DNA from: Listeria monocytogenes ATCC 19117
Lineage (GTDB): Bacteria; Bacillota; Bacilli; Lactobacillales; Listeriaceae
Assembly: GCF_000307025.1 (NCBI RefSeq)
Contig: NC_018584.1
Span: 2,170,001-2,234,000, forward strand
DNA length: 64,000 nt
Direction: 5' to 3'
Below, in pieces: positions 1 to 8,556 of the stretch (positions are counted from its first letter, which is position 1; every line of letters begins with the position of its first letter). Both the position numbers and the translations under genes were made by a program. The notes beneath the pieces were generated by a model. That model ran no database searches and was not told where the DNA came from. It saw only the letters and a program-made list of their open reading frames with translations.

Positions 1-83
1 TTGTAAATAAAGAAAACGATTAATAATGGAAGTAGAATGATCCCAGCAAAACCGATAGCGATCCATTTTATTGTATTTTTCAC
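1..83 (-). CDS. N-terminus of a membrane-anchored or secreted protein (truncated by window edge)
   Basis: A GTG codon at 83 (minus strand) follows an AAGGAG Shine-Dalgarno and opens a frame that stays open to the window edge. The 27 visible residues are two lysines near the start, then a long hydrophobic stretch (IAIGFAGIILLPLLIVFFIY), which looks like an uncleaved signal anchor or signal peptide. The rest lies outside the window, so function cannot be read. From memory of L. monocytogenes gene order, the neighbour of argG is a lipase/esterase-like protein (lmo2089); that is recall only. Confidence 0.6.
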   Translation of the reverse strand, partial: MKNTIKWIAIGFAGIILLPLLIVFFIY

Positions 84-226
84 ATTCGCTCAACTCCTTC
101 AATATAACTTCATTAACAAGTATAGCAGTTTTATGAACAGGAACCAATTTATTACTATTTGAAATGATTATTTTTATTTAAAAATGTATTTTTAAGCATA
201 ATTATGAATAATCCAAAATAAAAAGG

Positions 227-273
227 TTGATATATAAAAGCATCAGTGTTAATATAAATACAAATGTTTGTAT
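227..273 (+). promoter_or_regulatory. argGH promoter with inverted repeat over the start site
   Basis: A TTGATA -35 (227-232), 17-bp spacer and TAATAT -10 (250-255) precede argG. Just downstream lies an inverted repeat ATACAAA-TG-TTTGTAT (258-273), placed to cover the transcription start. ATGAATA, which resembles an ArgR box half-site, occurs at 204-210 and 278-284 on either side of the promoter. ArgR control of argGH is known in related Bacilli; which element is used here is inference. Confidence 0.5.
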
Positions 274-297
274 ATTTATGAATAGGGGATGTTTACA

Positions 298-1512
298 ATG
301 GCGAAAGAAAAAATCGTATTAGCTTACTCAGGTGGGTTAGATACTTCTGTGGCAATTCAGTGGTTAGTAGAATCAGGTTATGAAGTTATTGCATGTTGCT
401 TAGATGTTGGTGAAGGCAAAAATTTGGATTTTATTAAAGAAAAAGCCATTACTGTTGGAGCAAGTGAATCCTACACGATTGATGCAAAAGAAGAATTCGC
501 GGAGGATTTTGCGTTAATTGCCCTTCAAGCCCACGCATATTATGAAGGAAAATATCCGCTTATTTCCGCTTTAAGTCGTCCGTTAATTGCGAAAAAATTA
601 GTAGAAGTAGCTCGTCAAGAAGGTGCCTCTGCTATCGCTCATGGTTGTACTGGTAAAGGAAATGACCAAGTTCGGTTTGAAGTAGCGATTCATGCACTTG
701 CTCCTGATTTAAAAGTTGTTTCCCCTGTCCGTGATTGGAAATGGTCTAGAGAAGAAGAAATCAATTACGCCAAAGAACATAACATCCCTGTTCCAATTGA
801 TTTAGATAATCCTTTCTCGATTGACCAAAACCTTTGGGGTAGAAGTAACGAATGTGGGGTGCTTGAAAACCCATGGACAACACCACCAGAAGCAGCTTAC
901 GACTTAACAGTGAGTTTAGAAGACGCACCAGATACACCAGATATTGTTGAAATTACGTTTGATGCTGGTATTCCAATTTCTCTAAATGGAGAAAATATGA
1001 GCCTAGCAAATTTGATCCTTACTTTAAATGAAATTGCTGGAAAACATGGTGTCGGTAGAATCGATCATATCGAAAATCGTTTAGTTGGTATTAAATCACG
1101 TGAAGTATATGAATGTCCGGCCGCAGTCACTTTGATTACTGCACATAAAGAATTAGAAGATTTAACTTTTGTTCGTGAAGTGGCACATTTCAAACCTATT
1201 ATCGAACAAAAAATCAGCGAAACAATTTACAATGGCCTATGGTTCTCACCTTTGACAGAAGCATTAGTTGCTTTCTTAAAATCCACGCAAAAATTCGTGA
1301 ACGGAACGATTCGTGTAAAACTGTTTAAAGGCCATGCCATTGTGGAAGGAAGAAAATCACCAAATTCGCTTTATGATGAAAACCTAGCGACTTACACGTC
1401 TTCCGATACATTCGACCAAGATGCAGCAGTTGGTTTCATCAAGCTTTGGGGATTACCAACGAAAGTAAGCGCAGAAGTTAATTCAAAAGTGACAATAACA
1501 ACTGAGGTGTAA
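298..1512 (+). CDS. argG: argininosuccinate synthase
   Basis: Joins citrulline and aspartate with ATP to make argininosuccinate, the penultimate step of arginine synthesis, in the cytoplasm. The N-terminus carries the ATP-pyrophosphatase P-loop AYSGGLDTS (residues 9-17), and the 404-residue length is usual for type 1 ArgG. The start at 298 is preferred over an in-frame ATG at 289 because the AGGGG Shine-Dalgarno ends nine bases before 298 and abuts the earlier ATG. argH follows three bases after the stop, so the two form an operon. Confidence 0.96.
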   Translation: MAKEKIVLAYSGGLDTSVAIQWLVESGYEVIACCLDVGEGKNLDFIKEKAITVGASESYTIDAKEEFAEDFALIALQAHAYYEGKYPLISALSRPLIAKKLVEVARQEGASAIAHGCTGKGNDQVRFEVAIHALAPDLKVVSPVRDWKWSREEEINYAKEHNIPVPIDLDNPFSIDQNLWGRSNECGVLENPWTTPPEAAYDLTVSLEDAPDTPDIVEITFDAGIPISLNGENMSLANLILTLNEIAGKHGVGRIDHIENRLVGIKSREVYECPAAVTLITAHKELEDLTFVREVAHFKPIIEQKISETIYNGLWFSPLTEALVAFLKSTQKFVNGTIRVKLFKGHAIVEGRKSPNSLYDENLATYTSSDTFDQDAAVGFIKLWGLPTKVSAEVNSKVTITTEV

Positions 1513-1515
1513 AAA

Positions 1516-2886
1516 ATGGAAAAACTATGGGGCGGACGTTTTCAAGGGAAAAGTGAAGCATGGATTGACGATTTTGGTGCTTCGATTTCTTTTGATCAAA
1601 AAATGGCAAAAGAAGACTTGGCGGGAAGTTTAGCGCATGTCGCTATGCTCAGCAAATGCGGAATTATTCCTGCTTCAGAAGCAGCTGAAATTACGGCCGG
1701 ATTAAAAATCCTCCAAGAAAAATTAGCGCTTGGTGAGCTCGAATTCAGCACAGTTAACGAAGATATTCATTTAAATATCGAAAAACTATTGCACGAGGAA
1801 ATCGGCCCAGTCGCTGGAAAACTTCATACGGCGCGCAGTCGGAATGATCAAGTTGCAACAGACATGCATTTGTATTTAAAACAAGCCGTAGCAGAAATTA
1901 TTCAGTCATTAAAACATTTACGCGTGGTGCTAGTCCAAAAAGCGGAGGCGAACGTCGAAACGATTATGCCTGGCTATACACACTTGCAACACGCCCAACC
2001 CATCTCTTTTGCACATCATTTATTAGCTTACTTTGGAATGTTTACACGGGATTTGGAGCGTTTAGAAGAAAGTGTCAAACGGATTGATATTTCACCGCTC
2101 GGTTCTGCTGCGCTGGCTGGGACGACTTTTCCGATTGACCGAGCCTACAGCGCTGAATTACTTGGTTTTTCCGCTATCTATGAAAATAGTTTAGACGGCG
2201 TGAGTGATCGTGATTTTATTATTGAGTTTCTTAGTAACAGTTCTATCTTAATGATGCATTTATCGCGTTTTTGTGAGGAACTGATACTTTGGACGAGTCA
2301 TGAGTTTCAATTTGTCGAGTTAACGGACGCTTTTTCAACGGGAAGTTCTATTATGCCGCAAAAGAAAAATCCAGATATGGCTGAGTTAATTCGCGGTAAA
2401 ACTGGCCGGGTTTACGGAAACCTGTTCGGCATGCTAACGGTTTTAAAAGGTCTCCCACTCGCTTACAATAAAGACTTGCAAGAAGATAAGGAAGGCATGT
2501 TTGATACGCTTGAGACGGTTCAAACAAGCTTAGATATTTTCGCAGGAATGATTGAAACGATGAAGATCAACACAGAAATAATGGAAGAATCGACGCAAAA
2601 AGATTTTTCCAATGCGACGGAACTAGCAGATTATTTAGCGAAAAAAGGCGTTCCATTTAGAGAAGCGCATGAGATTGTTGGGAAATTGGTGCTTGAATGT
2701 ACGCAAAATGGGATTTATTTGCAAGATGTAGCGCTTAGCCACTATCAGGAAATAAATCCACTTATTGATGATGATATTTACGTGGTGCTTTCCTCTAAAA
2801 CTGCCGTGCAAAAAAGAAATTCTTACGGCGGGACTGGATTTGATCAAATTAAAGTTGCTCTCGAAAACGCGAAAAAAACATTGTAA
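1516..2886 (+). CDS. argH: argininosuccinate lyase
   Basis: Splits argininosuccinate into arginine and fumarate. It is a 456-residue fumarase/aspartase superfamily member with the signature [12 protein letters not shown] at residues 276-287, which includes the mobile catalytic serine loop, and the HTARSRNDQ motif near residue 107. Its Shine-Dalgarno (GAGGTG) lies in the last codons of argG, so translation is probably coupled. A stem-loop terminator follows directly. Confidence 0.96.
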   Translation: MEKLWGGRFQGKSEAWIDDFGASISFDQKMAKEDLAGSLAHVAMLSKCGIIPASEAAEITAGLKILQEKLALGELEFSTVNEDIHLNIEKLLHEEIGPVAGKLHTARSRNDQVATDMHLYLKQAVAEIIQSLKHLRVVLVQKAEANVETIMPGYTHLQHAQPISFAHHLLAYFGMFTRDLERLEESVKRIDISPLGSAALAGTTFPIDRAYSAELLGFSAIYENSLDGVSDRDFIIEFLSNSSILMMHLSRFCEELILWTSHEFQFVELTDAFSTGSSIMPQKKNPDMAELIRGKTGRVYGNLFGMLTVLKGLPLAYNKDLQEDKEGMFDTLETVQTSLDIFAGMIETMKINTEIMEESTQKDFSNATELADYLAKKGVPFREAHEIVGKLVLECTQNGIYLQDVALSHYQEINPLIDDDIYVVLSSKTAVQKRNSYGGTGFDQIKVALENAKKTL

Positions 2887-2890
2887 AACT

Positions 2891-2922
2891 AACTGGGATG
2901 CTGAATGGCGTTCCAGTTTTTT
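2891..2922 (+). terminator. argGH terminator
   Basis: AACTGGGATGC pairs with GCGTTCCAGTT (11 pairs, two G-T) around a short loop, followed by a run of T. It sits four bases after the argH stop and separates argGH from betL. Confidence 0.85.
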
Positions 2923-2995
2923 GCTGACTTCTCCCCCTTTTTCCTCTTACATGATTTGTCAGAGCACTACTTTTTTTGTTACTATTAAAAAGAAT

Positions 2996-3020
2996 GTTAC
3001 CTTTTTGCTAACATGGGGAA
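2996..3020 (+). promoter_or_regulatory. possible SigB promoter of betL
   Basis: GTTA at 2996-2999 and GGGGAA at 3015-3020 are 15 bp apart and resemble the SigB consensus GTTT-N13/15-GGGWAT, with mismatches in both boxes. A SigB-type promoter has been proposed for betL in L. monocytogenes. The position fits a leader of about 25 bases. Confidence 0.4.
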
Positions 3021-3053
3021 ATAGATACAGAGAATATAAAGGGAAGTGATGTA

Positions 3054-4577
3054 TTGAAAAAATTAACAAGTGTTTTTTGGGGATCGGGTTGTCTTGTTTT
3101 ATTAGCCGTTTTATTTGGAGCCTTTTTGCCAAAACAATTTGAAGCTTTTACAACCAATATCCAAAAATTTCTAACAAGTAATTTTGGTTGGTACTATTTA
3201 ATTGTTGTAGCGATTATTATTATCTTCTGCTTGTTTTTAGTTTTAAGTCCGATTGGCTCGATTCGCCTCGGAAAACCGGGTGAGGAACCGGGGTATAGTA
3301 ATAAGTCTTGGTTTGCGATGTTGTTTAGTGCTGGAATGGGAATTGGCCTCGTTTTCTGGGGTGCAGCTGAGCCGTTATCTCATTATGCGGTCCAAGCTCC
3401 TGGCGGTGAAGTCGGCACGCAAGCAGCGATGAAAGATGCGCTTCGCTATTCATTCTTCCACTGGGGAATTTCTGCTTGGTCGATTTATGCGATTGTCGCT
3501 TTAGCACTGGCTTACTTCAAATTCCGGAAAAATGCGCCGGGTTTAATAAGTGCCACTCTTTATCCTATTTTAGGGAAACATGCCAAAGGTCCAATTGGAC
3601 AATTGATTGATATCATCGCTGTTTTTGCGACAGTCATCGGTGTTGCAACGACACTCGGCCTTGGCGCTCAACAAATTAATGGTGGTCTTACATACTTGTT
3701 TGGCGTTCCAAACAATTTTACTGTCCAATTTACCATTATTATCATTGTCACCATTTTATTTATGTTATCAGCCATGTCTGGACTTGATAAAGGGATTCAG
3801 CTTTTAAGTAATGTAAATATTTATGTTGCTGGAGTTTTATTAGTTTTAACCCTTATTCTTGGACCTACCCTATTCATTATGAATAACTTCACCAATTCAT
3901 TTGGTGACTACTTACAAAATATCATCCAAATGAGTTTTCAGACAGCACCTGATGCGCCTGATGCTCGAAAATGGATTGACTCATGGACTATTTTTTATTG
4001 GGCTTGGTGGCTTTCTTGGTCTCCGTTCGTTGGGATTTTTATTGCCAGAATTTCGCGCGGTAGAACGATTCGCCAATTCTTGCTCGGTGTCATCGTGTTG
4101 CCCGCTTTAGTCAGTGTATTTTGGTTTGCCGTATTTGGCGGCTCGGCGATTTTTGTCGAACAACATGGAAATTCTGGGCTTTCAAGTTTAGCAACTGAAC
4201 AAGTACTCTTTGGGGTATTTAATGAATTCCCAGCTGGTATGGTTTTATCGATTGTTGCGATGATTTTAATTGCAGTCTTCTTTATTACTTCAGCAGACTC
4301 AGCCACATTTGTTCTCGGTATGCAAACGACAGGCGGATCTTTAAATCCACCGAACTCCGTCAAAGTAACATGGGGACTACTCCAAGCAGGGATAGCAAGT
4401 GTGCTACTATATGCGGGGGGACTCACAGCTCTTCAAAACGCATCAATTATAGCAGCCTTTCCGTTTTCTATCGTCATTATCTTAATGATTGTTTCGTTAT
4501 TCGTTTCGTTAACGAGGGAACAAGAAAAACTCGGATTGTACGTCCGACCGAAAAAATCACAACGTTCCCAACTATAA
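3054..4577 (+). CDS. betL: sodium-coupled glycine betaine transporter BetL (BCCT family)
   Basis: Imports the compatible solute glycine betaine with sodium across the cytoplasmic membrane, protecting against salt stress. The 507-residue protein has about twelve hydrophobic segments and the BCCT-family tryptophan-rich motif [14 protein letters not shown] near residue 315; Listeria BetL is also 507 residues. Translation begins at TTG (3054) after GGGAAGTGATG; no ATG is suitably placed. It is monocistronic, between the argH terminator and a strong bidirectional terminator. Confidence 0.95.
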   Translation: MKKLTSVFWGSGCLVLLAVLFGAFLPKQFEAFTTNIQKFLTSNFGWYYLIVVAIIIIFCLFLVLSPIGSIRLGKPGEEPGYSNKSWFAMLFSAGMGIGLVFWGAAEPLSHYAVQAPGGEVGTQAAMKDALRYSFFHWGISAWSIYAIVALALAYFKFRKNAPGLISATLYPILGKHAKGPIGQLIDIIAVFATVIGVATTLGLGAQQINGGLTYLFGVPNNFTVQFTIIIIVTILFMLSAMSGLDKGIQLLSNVNIYVAGVLLVLTLILGPTLFIMNNFTNSFGDYLQNIIQMSFQTAPDAPDARKWIDSWTIFYWAWWLSWSPFVGIFIARISRGRTIRQFLLGVIVLPALVSVFWFAVFGGSAIFVEQHGNSGLSSLATEQVLFGVFNEFPAGMVLSIVAMILIAVFFITSADSATFVLGMQTTGGSLNPPNSVKVTWGLLQAGIASVLLYAGGLTALQNASIIAAFPFSIVIILMIVSLFVSLTREQEKLGLYVRPKKSQRSQL

Positions 4578-4578
4578 T

Positions 4579-4622
4579 AAAAAGGGATGAAAATCTACAA
4601 CTAGATTTTCATCCCTTTTTTC
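4579..4622. terminator. bidirectional terminator between betL and the PTS operon
   Basis: AAAAAGGGATGAAAATCT and its reverse complement form a nearly perfect 18-bp stem around a short loop, with T runs on both strands. It ends betL on plus and the operon 4621-10563 on minus. Confidence 0.92.
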
Positions 4623-4818
4623 ATCCTTTTTTCTGCTTTGCCGCGACTATTTCGCGATAGCTACGAGTTTGTTTAGGATATTTTTTTCGAAAGAAATGTT
4701 GCGAAACAACTGCTAACACGAGAGAAATGGCGGTAATTGGAATAGAGCTTTTAAATATCCCGACCATCAGTAATAAAGCACTGGCAAATAACGTTGCATT
4801 AAAAAGGAATTTTTCCAT
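4621..4818 (-). CDS. small two-helix membrane protein, unknown function
   Basis: A 65-residue protein with two hydrophobic segments (about residues 6-22 and 27-41) and a basic tail (FRKKYPKQTRSYREIV). It is the last gene of the galactitol-type PTS operon, three bases after the aldolase stop, so it is probably cotranscribed. I recognise no family. It could be an accessory to the permease or an unrelated passenger. Corresponds in position to lmo2093. Confidence 0.65.
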   Translation of the reverse strand: MEKFLFNATLFASALLLMVGIFKSSIPITAISLVLAVVSQHFFRKKYPKQTRSYREIVAAKQKKG

Positions 4819-4821
4819 TAG

Positions 4822-5472
4822 TTACTCCTCCAAATTATAATTTAATTCGCGGTCATGAGCTAATTTTTTTATACCTAACGCATCAAATACTAACGCTTTT
4901 TCTGCAATATAGGCATTGTATTCAATACGCTCTAGCATGTCGTATGCTTTATGAAGTGATGTATCTAATACGACAATACCGTGTTTATTTAATAAACTTG
5001 CACTAGGAACAGCTTTATCTCCTAGTTCGATAACGTGTTTACGAACGATTTCCGCAAGTTCTGGACTAGTCGCTGGCGCAAATTCAAGTGTTGGAATTTG
5101 GCCAATTTTTTGCGTTGCTTCTGTTAAATTCGGTAATTCCATTCCAAGTGTGGCAAATAGCATCGATTCTTTTGGATGAGCATGGAGTACACAGCCAATT
5201 TTTGGATTTTCTACGTAACAAGCGCGGTGTAAGTTAATTTCTCTAGTAACTCTCCCATCGCCTTCTACGACTTCATTGTTATTATCCACTACAAGGATTT
5301 CATATGGGGAAAGATCGCAAAGTTTTGCTTGACTCATGAGTGTAGGTGTCATAATAATGTGCTCATTATTCATGCGCACACTTACATTTCCTCCAGCTGC
5401 ATTCGTTTCAAAGCGGTCAAACATCGTCTTCACTATTTTTGCTAAATCTTCACGTTCTTTTTGGTATAACAT
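4822..5472 (-). CDS. class II aldolase, L-fuculose-phosphate aldolase type
   Basis: Predicted zinc-dependent aldolase that splits a phosphorylated sugar into dihydroxyacetone phosphate and an aldehyde. At 216 residues it matches FucA/AraD-like enzymes. Visible motifs are GGNVSVR (27-33), the candidate catalytic acid E78 in VTREIN, zinc ligands H97 and H99 in LHAHP, and a third histidine H164 in NKHG. It sits between a PfkB-type kinase and a small membrane protein in a PTS operon, so its substrate is probably the kinase product. The exact sugar cannot be read from sequence. Confidence 0.85.
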   Translation of the reverse strand: MLYQKEREDLAKIVKTMFDRFETNAAGGNVSVRMNNEHIIMTPTLMSQAKLCDLSPYEILVVDNNNEVVEGDGRVTREINLHRACYVENPKIGCVLHAHPKESMLFATLGMELPNLTEATQKIGQIPTLEFAPATSPELAEIVRKHVIELGDKAVPSASLLNKHGIVVLDTSLHKAYDMLERIEYNAYIAEKALVFDALGIKKLAHDRELNYNLEE

Positions 5473-5473
5473 A

Positions 5474-6406
5474 TTATCTCTCCTCCAATTGTATAATGCT
5501 TACTTGATTCTTGAGTTTTCCAGCAGCTTCTAAATCAAAGCTCGAACTGTCTTGTTGCATGACTTTACTAGCGGAACAACCTGTCGCGACTTTTAATGTT
5601 TCAGTAATTGGCATGTTCATCGCAAGTCCTGCAATAAATGCCCCAACAAACACATCGCCAGCCCCAGTATCATTGCGTTCCTGCACTTTTGGTGGAATAA
5701 CTTGATACAACTTGCCATTATGCGCGCAAAGTGATCCTTTTGCTCCAAGCGAAACGACTAGATAGGGAATTTTTCCGGCTAATTTGCGGACATTTTCTTC
5801 TAGTGAATTGGTCGTTTCATCCAAAATGGCAATGACTTCATCTTCATTTGGTTTAATGAAATCAACGCCCATTTCGACCGCTAAGTTTAAATATTCACCA
5901 GAATTATCACATCCGAGAAACGCTCCTGTTGCTTTGACAGTTCTTAGTAGTTCTTTAAAATCAGATAATGTATAATGAGGAGGCGGAGATCCAGCAATCA
6001 CCACCATATCCTCTTTTTTAACTTTTTTAGCGATTTGTTTTAAAAGATTGTCTTTGTTGGTCTGACTTACGGTAAAACCAGCTTCAGGTATCATCGTGCT
6101 GCCATTCGTGTCATCACTTAAGACGACGAAGCATTCTCTTGTCGAAGTTCCAGCTTCTACAAGGAAATCATGGTTGATATGTTTTTCTTTTAGAATGGCA
6201 TATAGTTTGTCGAGATTGTCTGATCCCGCAATTCCAAGTGCTTCATTTTTAATACCGAATTTGGATAACACTCCCGAAACATGAAGCCCCTTTCCCCCGC
6301 AATCAAATTCCGTTTTTTTGACTCGATTAGTCTTCCTTTTTTCTAACTCTCCTTGAATGAAAAGCAACCGGTCAATGGCTGGATTTAATGTTATCGTGTA
6401 AATCAT
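5474..6406 (-). CDS. PfkB-family sugar-phosphate kinase (1-phosphofructokinase/tagatose-6-phosphate kinase type)
   Basis: ATP-dependent kinase expected to convert a ketose monophosphate from the PTS into a bisphosphate. The 310-residue protein starts MIYTITLNPAID, typical of the FruK/LacC branch, has the first signature GGKGLHVS (about 38-45), and ends with the NDTGAGDVFVGAF motif holding the catalytic aspartate. It lies one base upstream of the aldolase gene and 17 bases after the IIC gene. FruK and LacC activities cannot be separated here; the galactitol-type PTS favours tagatose-6-phosphate. Confidence 0.85.
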   Translation of the reverse strand: MIYTITLNPAIDRLLFIQGELEKRKTNRVKKTEFDCGGKGLHVSGVLSKFGIKNEALGIAGSDNLDKLYAILKEKHINHDFLVEAGTSTRECFVVLSDDTNGSTMIPEAGFTVSQTNKDNLLKQIAKKVKKEDMVVIAGSPPPHYTLSDFKELLRTVKATGAFLGCDNSGEYLNLAVEMGVDFIKPNEDEVIAILDETTNSLEENVRKLAGKIPYLVVSLGAKGSLCAHNGKLYQVIPPKVQERNDTGAGDVFVGAFIAGLAMNMPITETLKVATGCSASKVMQQDSSSFDLEAAGKLKNQVSIIQLEER

Positions 6407-6423
6407 CTCATCACTCCTATTTC

Positions 6424-7773
6424 TTAAGAGCTAGCTTTTTCTAGTTCAATTGTTCGTTTTTTCATCATTTTCACATAGAATACTAGTAATACTACCCAAA
6501 TTGCGACAAAAATAAAGCCTAAAATAGTAAACTGACTTGCTTCTGCAAAGATATAACGGAACACTGGATATTCAAGTGTACTCCATGTAATTTGTTGTCC
6601 AGCTTTTAGCGAAATTGCGCCTGTTGAATGCGCTAAATCCGTAATTGTTCCAGCGAAGAAAGTAGATACATATAAGAAAATCGGTGTGGTAATTGTTCCA
6701 AGGATAATCATACGAATTAAGTTTCCACCTGTTACGATAAGTGCTGGTGCGCATAAAGAAATATTTAAAATCCCAGCGAACGGTAATACGCCATTTCCTG
6801 GTAAAATAAGCGCAAAGATAAGTGTAACTGGAACCATCAGAACGATTGCTACCCAAACTTCACTACATCCTGCTAAAATCGGCCAATCTAGCCCAATAAA
6901 CAATTCACGGTTTTTAAATTTACGTTTCATGAACTCAGAAATACCATCAGATAGTGGCGAAAGAGCTTGCATAAATAGTTTTGCAACCATCGGGAAAAGA
7001 GTTAATGCTGCTGCAGCTTGCATGGCTAACATCAAGGTTTTCGCAACATCATAACCAGCTGCAATCCCCAGAAGTCCACCGATAATAAAGCCCATCACAT
7101 GGTTTTCTGCAAAAATACCAATTTTATCTTTTAACGCATTGGCATCCATGTCTTTACGAAGTGCTGGAATTTTTTTCAGTAACCAGTCAAGCGGCATTAA
7201 GAAAATACAGAAAATCATCATACCGTGAGAAACGGTTACACCTGGAATTCCATTTAACTCTTGAATTTGACGTTGGTTGGCATCACATAGAATTAGTTCT
7301 GTAACAATTTGAATTCCGGCAACAATAAATGCTAAGTAAACATTTTGTGTTACACCGATAATAAGTACGGCTGTTAAAATTTTCCCCCAAACATTCCATA
7401 AATCGACGTTTAAGGTTTTGGTTTTATTGATAACGAGCATAATTGCGTTAATACCTAGTTGTAGCGGGAACATCAAGAAGGCAAATGGCCATGCCCAAGC
7501 AAGTGTTGCCATCGATGTCCAGCCTCCATCTAAGATGCTTAAATTAATCCCTGTTCTCTCAGCTAGTCCTTGTGCAGCTGGTGTTAAAGCTTCAATCATA
7601 AAGCCGATAACGATGTTCATTCCAAGGAAAGCAACCCCTAGAATAATCCCCGCACTGACTGCATCTCTTACTTTCATTCGTACAATTAGCCCAATAATAA
7701 TCATTAGTGCTGGAACAAAAACGGCAGCTCCAAGGTTCAAAATAAACTGTATAACTGATTGTAATGACTCCAT
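6424..7773 (-). CDS. PTS permease IIC, galactitol family
   Basis: Membrane channel of a sugar phosphotransferase system. The 449 residues are almost wholly hydrophobic (about ten to twelve segments) and match the GatC family in length and character, with the IIB and IIA genes immediately upstream in the same operon. The start at 7773 has GGGAGCG ahead of it. The substrate could be galactitol or another polyol or hexose. Corresponds in position to lmo2096. Confidence 0.88.
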   Translation of the reverse strand: MESLQSVIQFILNLGAAVFVPALMIIIGLIVRMKVRDAVSAGIILGVAFLGMNIVIGFMIEALTPAAQGLAERTGINLSILDGGWTSMATLAWAWPFAFLMFPLQLGINAIMLVINKTKTLNVDLWNVWGKILTAVLIIGVTQNVYLAFIVAGIQIVTELILCDANQRQIQELNGIPGVTVSHGMMIFCIFLMPLDWLLKKIPALRKDMDANALKDKIGIFAENHVMGFIIGGLLGIAAGYDVAKTLMLAMQAAAALTLFPMVAKLFMQALSPLSDGISEFMKRKFKNRELFIGLDWPILAGCSEVWVAIVLMVPVTLIFALILPGNGVLPFAGILNISLCAPALIVTGGNLIRMIILGTITTPIFLYVSTFFAGTITDLAHSTGAISLKAGQQITWSTLEYPVFRYIFAEASQFTILGFIFVAIWVVLLVFYVKMMKKRTIELEKASS

Positions 7774-7800
7774 TTTTTCACGCTCCCTGTTTTATCTGGT

Positions 7801-8076
7801 TTATTTTAAGGCGTTAAGTAATTTTTCTGTTTCTTCGTCCATGCCCATGCCTGTTAAGAAGGCAATACCATTCAATGTTGGAATATCGAATTCTTTGTTC
7901 GCTTTTGTAATAGCTACATATACATCACTTGTTTTAATATGTTGCTCTAAAGACTTAATATCTACTGCTTCTACAGTTGCACGAACCCCTTTTTCTTTTA
8001 AAATTCGTTCTACTTTTGATGCTACTGTTTGGCTTGTTGCTACACCTGATCCACATGCTACGATAACTTTTTTCAT
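7801..8076 (-). CDS. PTS IIB, galactitol type
   Basis: Soluble phosphocarrier passing phosphate from IIA to the incoming sugar. It is 91 residues long; phosphorylation site C8 lies in VACGSGVATS, the GatB-type loop. ATG at 8076 is chosen because GGAGAG lies eight bases upstream; an in-frame GTG three codons earlier overlaps that site. The next gene in the operon encodes the IIC channel. Confidence 0.9.
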   Translation of the reverse strand: MKKVIVACGSGVATSQTVASKVERILKEKGVRATVEAVDIKSLEQHIKTSDVYVAITKANKEFDIPTLNGIAFLTGMGMDEETEKLLNALK

Positions 8077-8081
8077 TGTAA

Positions 8082-8549
8082 TCACTCTCCAAATTGTTTT
8101 TTTAGGAAATCACATAAAGTATTGCTATCATTTATTGTTTTTATTTGTTCCACAAAGTCTGCTTCCATAAATTTCTCCATGATACTTGAAAGCAGTGGAA
8201 CTTGATCTTGGGGATTTTTGATTCCTAACATGAAAATTACTTCGACATCAATCCACTTATCTGTCGTTCCCATTTGAATAAAAGGAATCGGCGTAGAAAG
8301 TTTATTTACGAGTACAAAAGGACGTTTTACATAAATCGTGTCTGTATGAGGAATTGCAATTTTGATGCCATTCATCTCGAGACCAGTAGGAAAAACAACT
8401 TCTCGGCTTGTTACCGCTTCTCTAAAAGTCGGCTCTACATACTGCTCTTTCTCTAATATCTTGCTCGTGTATTCAAAAAGTTCTGCCTGATTCTCGTATC
8501 TTGAATTTATCAGGGTTAACTCTTTTTGAAACAAATCATGGTAATCCAC
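8082..8549 (-). CDS. PTS IIA, fructose/mannitol-galactitol superfamily
   Basis: Accepts phosphate from HPr. The protein has 155 residues if the GTG at 8549 is used, which follows AAAGGGGG by ten bases. Phosphorylated histidine H68 lies in IAIPHTD, the EIIA-fru/mtl/gat signature. The gene starts seven bases after the regulator's stop, so the regulator and PTS genes are one operon. The regulator also carries its own EIIA-like domain. Confidence 0.88.
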   Translation of the reverse strand: MDYHDLFQKELTLINSRYENQAELFEYTSKILEKEQYVEPTFREAVTSREVVFPTGLEMNGIKIAIPHTDTIYVKRPFVLVNKLSTPIPFIQMGTTDKWIDVEVIFMLGIKNPQDQVPLLSSIMEKFMEADFVEQIKTINDSNTLCDFLKKQFGE

Positions 8550-8556
8550 GCGACGC

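Noticed and set aside
84-297. T-box or other riboswitch before argG
   Set aside because: The leader after the predicted start is about 35 bases, too short, with no T-box core sequence.
7418-8170. 250-codon open frame antisense to the galactitol PTS genes
   Set aside because: It spans the ends of two well-supported genes on the other strand and has no recognisable domain.
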